Part shown: positions 44,822-53,500 of the stretch, piece after piece
Position numbering within the stretch: the stretch's first letter is position 1
Layout of the letters: every line of letters begins with the position of its first letter
From: Chlorobiota bacterium
Lineage (GTDB): Bacteria; Bacteroidota; Bacteroidia; Bacteroidales; B39-G9
Assembly (NCBI GenBank): GCA_013152655.1
Contig: JAADFW010000165.1
Span: 1 to 54,223 of the forward strand
Length of the DNA: 54,223 nt
Reading direction: 5' to 3'
The notes under the pieces: generated by a model
Seen by the model: the letters and a program-made list of their open reading frames with translations, nothing else
Told to the model about the DNA's origin: nothing
Databases searched by the model: none
Made by a program: the position numbers and the translations under genes

Positions 44822-46804
44822 ATGGCTGTCTATAAAAATATAAATCCTAAAAAAAATTACCTTAAAACAATGCAGTTAGTTGGTTATACCGACAGGAAAA
44901 ATGCAACATTAAATGATTATAAAAAATTAGAGTTTAAGTCAGGACTGGAGGTTCATCAACAACTGCTTACAAAAGAAAAGCTTTTTTGTCATTGCCCGGC
45001 AGGTATTTATCAGGCAAGTGATGATTATAATGCCGAATTAATTAGGCATATGAGGCCAACACTTAGCGAGTTAGGCGAATACGACGGAACTGCTTTAATG
45101 GAATTCAAAACAAAAAAAGAGATCAGATACAGAATAAAAAATATTAGTGCCTGTACATACGAAGTGGATGATACGCCTCCATTTCCCATAAATAATGAAG
45201 CACTAAATATTGCTATAGAAATTTCATTGCTATCAAAATTAAACATTGTTGGCGAAGTACACATAACACGAAAGCAATATTTAGACGGTAGTATTCCAAC
45301 CGGTTTTCAACGAACAGCCATAATTGGAGTGGAAGGTGAAATACCGCTTAAAAACAAAAAAGTGCGCCTTATCCAACTTAGCATTGAAGAAGATTCATGC
45401 CGCGAAATTACCGATATTCAACATACTCGTATCTTTAAAACCGATAGGTTAGGAATGCCACTTATTGAAACTGTTACTTATCCCGAATTAGAAACTCCTG
45501 ATGAAGTTATGGAAGCATGTAATTACATCCGGTTTTTAAATAGAAGTACAGGAAAAGTCAGAACCGGTATAGGTGCAGGACGTGAAGATGTTAATGTAAG
45601 CTGCAAAGGAGGAACCCGTGTAGAAATTAAAGGAGTTGCCCACACAAAATGGATACCTGAACTAACCCATAACGAATGTTATAGGCAATGGGCATTGTTG
45701 GCAATTAAAAAGCAACTAAATCTTAATGTAAAAGATATAAAACGCTGGAAAATTAATTCATTAAATATAAATTATGATTTTTTTAAGAAAGTTAATGGAT
45801 TAGTAAAAAATGCAAAAGAGAATAAATTAAAATTAATGGCTGTAAATTTACCCGGGTTTAAAGGAATATTATCGCATTTTACACAGCCAGGCAAAATGTT
45901 TGTGGATGAAATATCAGACCGGTTAAAAGTTATAGCATGTATTGAAAAACCAAACCTGATACATACTGAACAATTCGAAAAACACATTACAAAAAATGAT
46001 TTTAACAGAATTAGAGAATTGCTGAATGCTTCAGATGAAGATGCACAACTAATTATTTTAGGCCCTAAAGAAGATTTGCCAACAGCATTTGAAACCATTG
46101 AAGAAAGATGTAAAATGGCTTTTGAGGGAGTTCCAAAAGAAACACGAAAATCTTTTTCTGACGGTACAACAATTTTTGAAAGAGTATTACCAGGTGCTGA
46201 TCGTATGTATCCTGATACAGATAGCCCCCCTATTCCTCTTGAAGATAAATTAATTGAAGACTTAAGCAAAGGTTTGCCAGCTGAAGTAATTGAGAATTAC
46301 CATCAACTTAAAAAGTGGAATGTTCCTGAAGATACTTTTACATATATTTTTAAGAAAAACCTTTTTCCAGTTATTGAGAAAATTAGTAACGAATTAAAAT
46401 TATCGCCACTATTTACCGGAACTTTTTTTGGACATACTTTAAAATATGTAGAAGGGCATTATAGTCCGGCTGAAAAATTCAACTATAAAATTATTTATGG
46501 TATGTTCAAATACCTGATTGAAAATAAACTGAATATTGAATTAAGTAAAAGTATGATCCCTGTTTTATATGAACATCCTAAACTTGAGTTTGAATCAGTT
46601 TTAACGCTTATTAAGTTTAAAAGAATTCCTGAAAAAGAAATATTATCAAGAATACCTTTTTTGGTTAAAAAATACAAACAAATTAGAATTAGTAATGATG
46701 ATATTGCAGGTAAAAACTGGATAATGGGCGAATTACGCAAAACTGCTTTGGGAAATATTAATCTGTCAGAGCTTTCCAAACTTGTTTCATTAAATGAGAA
46801 ATAA
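44822..46804 (+). CDS. gatE: Archaeal-type Glu-tRNA(Gln) amidotransferase subunit E
   Basis: 660 residues, much longer than bacterial GatB (about 480). Domains: a catalytic cradle with GLEVHQQL (41-48), HMRPTLSELGEYD (76-88), SIEEDSCREI (187-196) and GREDVNVSCKGGTRVEIKGV (253-272); an inserted GAD/AspRS-like domain (about 330-440, LMAVNLPGFKGILSHFTQPG); the GatE-typical segment ADRMYPDTDSPPIP (459-472); and a YqeY-like tail (about 545-655). With GatD it converts Glu-tRNA-Gln to Gln-tRNA-Gln. An unusual 38-residue N-terminal lead precedes the cradle; M17 is an alternative start. The GAD insert and the paired gatD exclude GatB. Confidence 0.95.
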   Translation: MAVYKNINPKKNYLKTMQLVGYTDRKNATLNDYKKLEFKSGLEVHQQLLTKEKLFCHCPAGIYQASDDYNAELIRHMRPTLSELGEYDGTALMEFKTKKEIRYRIKNISACTYEVDDTPPFPINNEALNIAIEISLLSKLNIVGEVHITRKQYLDGSIPTGFQRTAIIGVEGEIPLKNKKVRLIQLSIEEDSCREITDIQHTRIFKTDRLGMPLIETVTYPELETPDEVMEACNYIRFLNRSTGKVRTGIGAGREDVNVSCKGGTRVEIKGVAHTKWIPELTHNECYRQWALLAIKKQLNLNVKDIKRWKINSLNINYDFFKKVNGLVKNAKENKLKLMAVNLPGFKGILSHFTQPGKMFVDEISDRLKVIACIEKPNLIHTEQFEKHITKNDFNRIRELLNASDEDAQLIILGPKEDLPTAFETIEERCKMAFEGVPKETRKSFSDGTTIFERVLPGADRMYPDTDSPPIPLEDKLIEDLSKGLPAEVIENYHQLKKWNVPEDTFTYIFKKNLFPVIEKISNELKLSPLFTGTFFGHTLKYVEGHYSPAEKFNYKIIYGMFKYLIENKLNIELSKSMIPVLYEHPKLEFESVLTLIKFKRIPEKEILSRIPFLVKKYKQIRISNDDIAGKNWIMGELRKTALGNINLSELSKLVSLNEK

Positions 46805-46852
46805 TTTACTTTTCAAAAAAAAACCAATTGTAATATTTTAAGAATAAAAACG

Positions 46853-48238
46853 ATGAGTGCAGATTTTTTTCAAGGATATAAAGGAGCTTCGCTTGAGATA
46901 CTAAAAAAATATAGCGTTAGGGTGTGGGGACAAGCGACAATTACAACAACACGCGGAATTTTTAAAGGAACTGTTTTACCACGAGCCGAAAATGATGATG
47001 ATCAGCATATTGTCATGAAAATTGCAACCGGATACAATGTAGGTATTGATATAAAAACCGTAACCGAAATGAAGGAAACCGGTTATAAAAAAGCAAACTA
47101 CAAAATTCCTGAAAAAGAATTTCCTACAACCAAAGGTTTACCAAATGTGAAATTATTTGGTACCGGCGGAACTATTGCATCAAGGCTTGACTACAGAACA
47201 GGTGCTGTTATACCTGCATTTTCGCCAGGTGAGTTGTATGGTGCTGTTCCTGAATTAGCTGATATTTGCAATTTGACTACTGAGAAAGTTTTTGCTGTTT
47301 TTAGCGAAAATATGGGCCCTGAACAATATAAAAAACTGGCAATTGCCATTGGAAAAGAAATTGAAAACGGAATAGACGGTATTGTTATTGGCCATGGTAC
47401 CGACACACTTCATCATACCGGGGCAGCCTTAACATTTATGGTACAAAATTCACCTGTTCCAATTGTTCTGGTTGGTTCTCAGCGTTCATCCGACCGGCCA
47501 AGTTCCGATGCTGCTTTAAATTTAATGCATGCAATGAAAGCTGCAGGACAATCAGATATTGCGGAAGTTATGGTATGTATGTTTGGCCCAACTTCCGATG
47601 ATTATGGCTTATTACACAAAGGAACAAGAGTTAGAAAAATGCACTCTTCTTATCGTTCAACTTTTCGTACAATTGGCGACACACCTTTGGCTATGATTAA
47701 CCGGAAAGAAATAACCCTAATTCACAATAATTATAAACACCGTAGAAATGATAGAAATGTAAAAATATTTCCTTATTTCTCTGATAAAGTAACCATGATG
47801 TATTACTATCCGGCCATGAAGCCTGATGTGTTGGATGCTTTAGTTGACCAAGGTTACAAAGGAATTGTAATTGTTGGAACCGGACTGGGCCATGTAAACA
47901 AAGAACTTTATCCGGCTATTGAACGAGCACATGCCAAAGGGGTGCATATGTATATGACACTGCAAACTATCTGGGGCTATGTACATATGTTTGTTTACGA
48001 CACCGGCCGCGACATGATGGCTAAAGGAATTATCCCGGCAGGAAATATGTTGCCTGAAGTAGCGTTTATAAAACTTGGTTGGGCACTTGGACAAACAAAC
48101 GACCCTGAAGAAGTAAAAAAAATAATGCTTACACCAATAAACGACGAGATTACAAAACGGGAACCTTATAATGGTTATTTAGTCTATCAGGGCGGTGTAC
48201 CCGAAGTAGAAGATTTTATTAGAAAAGTAAGAAAGTAG
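46853..48238 (+). CDS. gatD: Archaeal-type Glu-tRNA(Gln) amidotransferase subunit D
   Basis: 461 residues. A GatD-specific N-terminal domain of about 95 residues (small barrel, YSVRVWGQATITTTRGIFKGTVLPR) precedes an asparaginase-like glutaminase domain. Its catalytic residues are visible: T107 (GTGGTIAS), T183-D184 (GHGTDT) and K262 (RVRKMH). GatD liberates ammonia from Gln or Asn, which passes to GatE. The N-terminal domain and the gatE neighbour 48 bases upstream distinguish it from a plain L-asparaginase. Domain architecture and length match archaeal GatD. Confidence 0.95.
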   Translation: MSADFFQGYKGASLEILKKYSVRVWGQATITTTRGIFKGTVLPRAENDDDQHIVMKIATGYNVGIDIKTVTEMKETGYKKANYKIPEKEFPTTKGLPNVKLFGTGGTIASRLDYRTGAVIPAFSPGELYGAVPELADICNLTTEKVFAVFSENMGPEQYKKLAIAIGKEIENGIDGIVIGHGTDTLHHTGAALTFMVQNSPVPIVLVGSQRSSDRPSSDAALNLMHAMKAAGQSDIAEVMVCMFGPTSDDYGLLHKGTRVRKMHSSYRSTFRTIGDTPLAMINRKEITLIHNNYKHRRNDRNVKIFPYFSDKVTMMYYYPAMKPDVLDALVDQGYKGIVIVGTGLGHVNKELYPAIERAHAKGVHMYMTLQTIWGYVHMFVYDTGRDMMAKGIIPAGNMLPEVAFIKLGWALGQTNDPEEVKKIMLTPINDEITKREPYNGYLVYQGGVPEVEDFIRKVRK

Positions 48239-48289
48239 TCTTTCAACAAATATTTAAACTACTAAAAAAACAAATTATTAAGATTTATT

Positions 48290-48922
48290 TTGAACAAAAA
48301 ATCAATAATTCAGGAATTAAGAAAGCAACTACAGAATAAACTTCCGGGAAGTGAAGCACAATACAAAATGGCTCCGGAATTACGGGATATTCGCTTACAC
48401 AATGAGGTAAAAACAAATAAGCTAAAAAAAAGCGGGGTACTAATATTGCTTTATTATAAAGAAAACAAGCTTTATGTTTGTTTAATAAAGCGTCCTGAAT
48501 ATAACGGGCATCATTCCGGACAGGTAAGCTTTCCGGGTGGTAAATTCGAGAAAAAAGATAAAAATTTAATTCATACTGCTTTAAGAGAAGCTCATGAAGA
48601 AATTGGAATAAATCCTGAAAGTGTTACTATTATTGGAGTATTATCACAATTAAAAATTCCGGTAAGTCAAATGATAGTTTATCCTGTTATTGGTATTGCA
48701 AAAGAAAAGCCTGTTTTCAAGATTGATTCGTTTGAAGTAAAATATTTAATTGAAACAGAGATAAACGATTTTTTAAATCCTGATAATCTCAAAACAATGA
48801 TAATAAATATAAATGGCAGGAACATTTCAGCTCCGTATTATGCTGTTAAAAATGAAAAAATTTGGGGAGCTACAGCTATGATATTAAGTGAATTTTTAGA
48901 AATATTTAAAAAAATAAATTAA
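48290..48922 (+). CDS. Nudix hydrolase, probable CoA diphosphatase (NudL type)
   Basis: 210 residues. The Nudix box is GGKFEKKDKNLIHTALREAHEEIG (about 83-106; metal Glu residues in REAHEEIG). It is preceded by the NudL/CoA-diphosphatase signature CLIKRPEYNGHHSGQVSFPGG (about 64-84). Such enzymes cleave CoA or its thioesters to 4'-phosphopantetheine and 3',5'-ADP. The start is a TTG; the only nearby ATG (MAPELRD) would remove the N-terminal helix. Located 51 bases after gatD, possibly in the same transcript. Confidence 0.88.
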   Translation: MNKKSIIQELRKQLQNKLPGSEAQYKMAPELRDIRLHNEVKTNKLKKSGVLILLYYKENKLYVCLIKRPEYNGHHSGQVSFPGGKFEKKDKNLIHTALREAHEEIGINPESVTIIGVLSQLKIPVSQMIVYPVIGIAKEKPVFKIDSFEVKYLIETEINDFLNPDNLKTMIININGRNISAPYYAVKNEKIWGATAMILSEFLEIFKKIN

Positions 48923-48959
48923 TCCGAAAAATGCATACATTTTCTATCCATTATAAAAA

Positions 48960-48987
48960 AAAAGCCTGATATTACTATCAGGCTTTT
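48960..48987. terminator. Bidirectional terminator (Nudix / cold-shock genes)
   Basis: A perfect 12-bp stem, AAAAGCCTGATA with TATCAGGCTTTT, and 4-nt loop TTAC, with A and T runs on either side, between two convergent genes. Confidence 0.92.
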
Positions 48988-49017
48988 CAATTTCTTAAAA
49001 AAGTTAAAGAATAAATA

Positions 49018-49209
49018 TTAAATTACTTTTACATTTACTGCGTTTAATCCTTTTTTACCTTCTTTTAACTCAAATTCTACTACATCATTTTCATGGATTT
49101 CATCAATTAATCCGGAAACGTGTACAAAATATTCTTCTTTTGAGTCTTCTTCACTAATGAATCCAAATCCTTTTAGTTCATTAAAAAATTTTACTGTTCC
49201 TTTTTTCAT
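49018..49209 (-). CDS. Cold-shock-domain RNA chaperone (CspA family)
   Basis: 63 residues, a complete cold-shock domain: MKKGTVKFFNELKGFGFI carries RNP1 (KGFGFI) and EEYFVHVSGL carries RNP2, followed by the closing strands DVVEFELKEGKKGLNAVNVKVI. It binds single-stranded RNA/DNA and melts secondary structure. A good -7 box lies 26 bases upstream of the ATG. Which paralogue it is cannot be told. Confidence 0.95.
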   Translation of the reverse strand: MKKGTVKFFNELKGFGFISEEDSKEEYFVHVSGLIDEIHENDVVEFELKEGKKGLNAVNVKVI

Positions 49210-49234
49210 TATTATTAATTATTATTTAAAAATG

Positions 49235-49242
49235 CAAATATA
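49235..49242 (-). promoter_or_regulatory. -7 box of the cold-shock gene
   Basis: TATATTTG on the minus strand, 26 bases before the start codon. No clear -33 element. Confidence 0.5.
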
Positions 49243-49450
49243 GTATTATTTTGGCGTTCTATCTATTTTATTGTGTTTATTATCTGTTAATGGATGAAAT
49301 TTATTTGAAGTTACATGTAAATTCTTATTACCCTAAATAGTTTAAACAGAAGATTATATCTTTTGTTTGGTGATTTTTCATTATACAAAACTTGTTGAAT
49401 ATTTATCAGTAAATTATTTGTTTCTTTTGAAAAAACAAAAAAAAATTTTG

Positions 49451-50440
49451 TTATAAATATTTTTCTTTTGTAAGATATTCTGCAATCTGAACAGCATTGG
49501 TGGCTGCTCCTTTTCTTAAATTATCAGCTACAATCCACAAATTTAAACAATTAGGTTGTGAAAAATCTCGCCTAATTCTACCAACAAAAACTTCATCTTT
49601 CCCATTTTCATATAGAGGCATAGGATAAACATTGTTTTCCGGGTCATCTTTTATAATAACTCCCGGTGCAATTTTTAAAATATCCCTTATTTCCTGAAGT
49701 TTAAAATCTTTTTCAAACTCAATATTTACAGCTTCAGAGTGTCCGCCGCTTACAGGAACTCTGACAGCAGTAGCCGTTACCATTACATTAGTGTCATTAA
49801 ATATTTTTTGTGTTTCGTTCATTAGTTTCATCTCTTCTTTAGTGTACCCGTTTTTAGTAAATACATCACAATGTGGCAGGCAATTACGGTCAATTAAATG
49901 CGGATAAACCATTTTTCCTACATTTCCGGTTCGTTCGTTTTCCATCTGATTTATCGCCTCTTTCCCGGTTCCGGTAACCGATTGGTATGTAGAAACGACT
50001 ATACGCTTTATTTTATATTTTAAATGTAAAGGCCACAAAGGAACCAACATTTGAATGGTGGAACAATTAGGGTTAGCAATAATATAATCTTCACTGGTCA
50101 AAGTTTTAGCGTTTATTTCGGGTACAATAAGTTTTTTCCTGGGGTCCATGCGCCATGCCGAAGAATTGTCAATAACCCTGCATCCTGCTTTTTCAAATTG
50201 AGGAGCCCATTTCAAAGAAATTTCACTGCCTGCCGAAAAAAGTGCGAGGCCTGGTTTCAAATCGATGGCTTTTTTTATATTTACAATTGTATAATCTTTA
50301 TTTTTGAATTTTATAATCTTATTGACTGATTGTTCAGAAGCAACCGGAATTAAATTTTCTATCGGAAAATTTCTTTCTTCTAAAATTTTTAAGAACATTT
50401 GTCCAACCAAACCCGTTACACCAATAATAGCTACATTCAT
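49451..50440 (-). CDS. asd: Aspartate-semialdehyde dehydrogenase
   Basis: 329 residues. It reduces aspartyl phosphate to the semialdehyde for lysine/DAP, threonine and methionine synthesis. N-terminal NADP motif VTGLVGQMFL (8-17), FSAGSE, the catalytic Cys in NPNCSTIQM (C126), the substrate-binding region STYQSVTGTGKEAINQM and the catalytic His in VPVSGGHSEAV (about 233). Length and order match the bacterial Asd family. No other pathway gene is adjacent. Confidence 0.96.
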   Translation of the reverse strand: MNVAIIGVTGLVGQMFLKILEERNFPIENLIPVASEQSVNKIIKFKNKDYTIVNIKKAIDLKPGLALFSAGSEISLKWAPQFEKAGCRVIDNSSAWRMDPRKKLIVPEINAKTLTSEDYIIANPNCSTIQMLVPLWPLHLKYKIKRIVVSTYQSVTGTGKEAINQMENERTGNVGKMVYPHLIDRNCLPHCDVFTKNGYTKEEMKLMNETQKIFNDTNVMVTATAVRVPVSGGHSEAVNIEFEKDFKLQEIRDILKIAPGVIIKDDPENNVYPMPLYENGKDEVFVGRIRRDFSQPNCLNLWIVADNLRKGAATNAVQIAEYLTKEKYL

Positions 50441-50550
50441 ATTTTTTAATAATAAAATTAATACTTAAAACTTATTCCAATTGTTTTGCTTGACTTGTAA
50501 AGATAAAGATTTTGTATCTTTCTGTTTAAATTTTTTATCACATTTGCAAT

Positions 50551-53500
50551 ATGAAAATTAAAATATGCATACTTGTAAGCCTGTTAATTTCCTCATTGTA
50601 TGGTTTTTCGCAAATTCAGGACGATTTTGATGATGATGAATTCAATTCTAATCCAACGTGGTATGGGAATATTTCAGGTTTTGAGGTTGTTAATCCTCCA
50701 ACAACCGGAAATGGAAGTATTGATGTAACAGCTTTAAACGACAACCATGTACTTCGTTCAAAGAGTACGCAAAACGATGTAGTTTTAACAACTCCCAGCA
50801 ACTTAGCTTATGGAGAATGGAAGTTTTCGGTAGCAGACGGTAGTGGTTGGAGTATTTCAAATAAAAATGATTATTTTATAATTTTAATTTCTGACGACAG
50901 CACAACTACGAAATTAAAAGATGGTGCATCGCTTAATTTTAATGGTTATTATTTGCGGTATGATGGAGACAGTAGCGATCAGTTTATCTTATATAAACAA
51001 ACCGGCACAACAGAAGAGGTTGTTTTAGATACTGATTTTCCTAGTGTTGTTGATAACACAAACTCACCTGCCGGATATAGCATTAAAATAACCCGTGATA
51101 TAACAGGTTTATGGAGTGTTTATATAGATTCCGTTTTTGAATCAACTGCAACTACTCAACGTGGTATATCAGTTACCGATAATACATTCCAAACCAGTCA
51201 GTGGTTTGGAATTTCAACTAATATTGCCAATGCTTCCGATACACGATTGCTTTATTTTGATAATCTATTTATTATTAACAAAGATTTTGATACTGATATA
51301 CAATTACCAACTGCACAAATTACCGGAGGAACTATTTCGTCTCTTTCTGATACAAAAAATGAAGCTGTTTCAGTTTTAAAATTTAAAATTACTGATTCGG
51401 GAGCCGGTGACGGGCTACCTACTTTTATAAACACCATAAGCATATTTAATTCTCATCCGGCAAACGAAGCAAATTGGGCCAGCCAATTGGGTGGAATTGC
51501 CTTAAACGATGGAACTTCTGATTTATTAACCGATTCAGTAATTATTAGTACTGAAAAAATAACTGTTTATCTTTCTCCTGATGAATTAACTATAAATGAT
51601 GGAAATTCAAAAGAAATTACATTTTCTGTTTATCTAAATACTTCAGGAATAGAAGATGGAAAAAAATTAATGTTTTTTATTGATGCGGACAATCACAACT
51701 GGCAGGCTGATGATAAAGGAAGTGAAATTTTAAGCAATTTTACTTCTGATGTTGTTTCAAATATTTTTACAACAGACGTTTCAGGAACAGAACTACTTTT
51801 TTCAAATGAGCCTGATACTGTTAATATAAACCAGAATTTTGCAATTACGGTTTCTTCAATTGATGAAAACCAGAATGAAGACACAGACGAAAACACATTA
51901 GTTGCCTTATCTGTTAATAATGGAACCGGCTCAATTTCCTCCGCTACCGGTTTGTCGCAAAATATGGTTAACGGAACTATTTCGTGGAATGATTTACAAT
52001 ACGATACTTTAAGCACTTTTAAAATTGTTGCACAAGCACCAGGGTACATTCCTGATACTACGCAAATAATTACTTCTGTTAGCGATACAAATTCAATAAT
52101 TGAAAATCCTACCGTTCAAATTCCTGACGGAACCATTAGCTCTTTAACCACTGTAATTGACAGTGCTTTTCCTGTATTTAAGTTTAAAATCACAGACAGC
52201 GGTTCGGGTGATTTATTAGCAACAAGTATGTCAAATATTGTAATAAAAAATGCACATCCGGCAAACGAAGCAAGTTGGGGCAATACCATTGCCGGAGTTT
52301 TATTAAACAATGGTACCAATGTGCCAATAAATACAACAGTAATAACAGATGAAGAAATTTCAATTTCTTTAAACGAAGGAGTGCTTCAAATTAATGATAG
52401 TAATAGTTCTGAAGTTGCATTACTTATTTATTTGAAAAGTAATAATTTAATTGACAATTCTGTTTTGCAATTTAAAATTGACTCTGTAAATCATGGTTTG
52501 GAATCGTATTCAGCCGGTTCTGGATTTTCATCCGTTTTCAGTTCACCTGTTCTTTCCAATAAAATAAGTATTGAGGTCAATGCTACAAAATTCAAAATTG
52601 AAACTCAACCGGAAAAAGTGAATATCTACTCTGATTTTGCACTTTCATTTACCCCGACAGATGAAAACGACAATACCGATTCAGACTATAACGGAAATCT
52701 TACCTTGTCAAAATATAGCGGGATTGGAACTTTATCCTCAGGTTCGGATTTAACCGGAACATTTTTAAACGGAAATGTCAACTGGACAGACTTGCAATTT
52801 ACTACTGCTGTTGAATTTCAAATTGAAGCTTCTTCAGCAGACTTTACTAATATAATTACCGATACTATTCAAGCTATTCTTCCGTTTTACGATGAAAATT
52901 TTGAAACCGGAAATTTAGTTGGTTGGAATGATACTACTGATTGGGTTGCCGGTACAACTAATCCTATAAATGGAAGTTATTCTTTAAAGCACAATCTTAG
53001 TAGTGTTTCCGGGCAAAGTTATATCAGTCATTCGTTAAACAATGTAAGTTTTAATTCGGGAACGGTTACCTGGCAAATGGTTATAAAAAACGGAAATTGG
53101 GATCCTACAAGTACCAATTATTTTGGTTTTTATCTGATGTCTGATTCAGCCAATTTTTCAGGCGACAGTATTAATGCGTATGCCATTGGCGTTAACCTTT
53201 CAGGTTCTGATGATTTCTTAAAACTTTGGAAAATAAATCCGGGAGGAAGTTATACTTCGTTAATTACCAGCAATTTGAATTGGAATGCAAATGATACCGT
53301 TTCAATTGAAGTTAATAGGACAGCCAATGGTTTATGGACACTAAAATATGCTTTAAACAATGCATTTAATAATTTGGCAACTGTTGGAACAGCAAGTGAT
53401 ACCAATTCTATATCTTCTAATTATTACGGATTACTTTTTAATTACTCTTCTACAAGAGCCGGACAGATTTGGTGCGATGATATTCAAATTTATGAAAAAG

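Noticed and set aside
44822-46804. Reading this gene as bacterial GatB
   Set aside because: The protein is about 180 residues too long and has a GAD insert and the RMYPDTD segment; gatD follows. It fits GatE.
46853-48238. Reading this gene as a plain L-asparaginase
   Set aside because: The extra ~95-residue N-terminal domain and gatE neighbour fit GatD.
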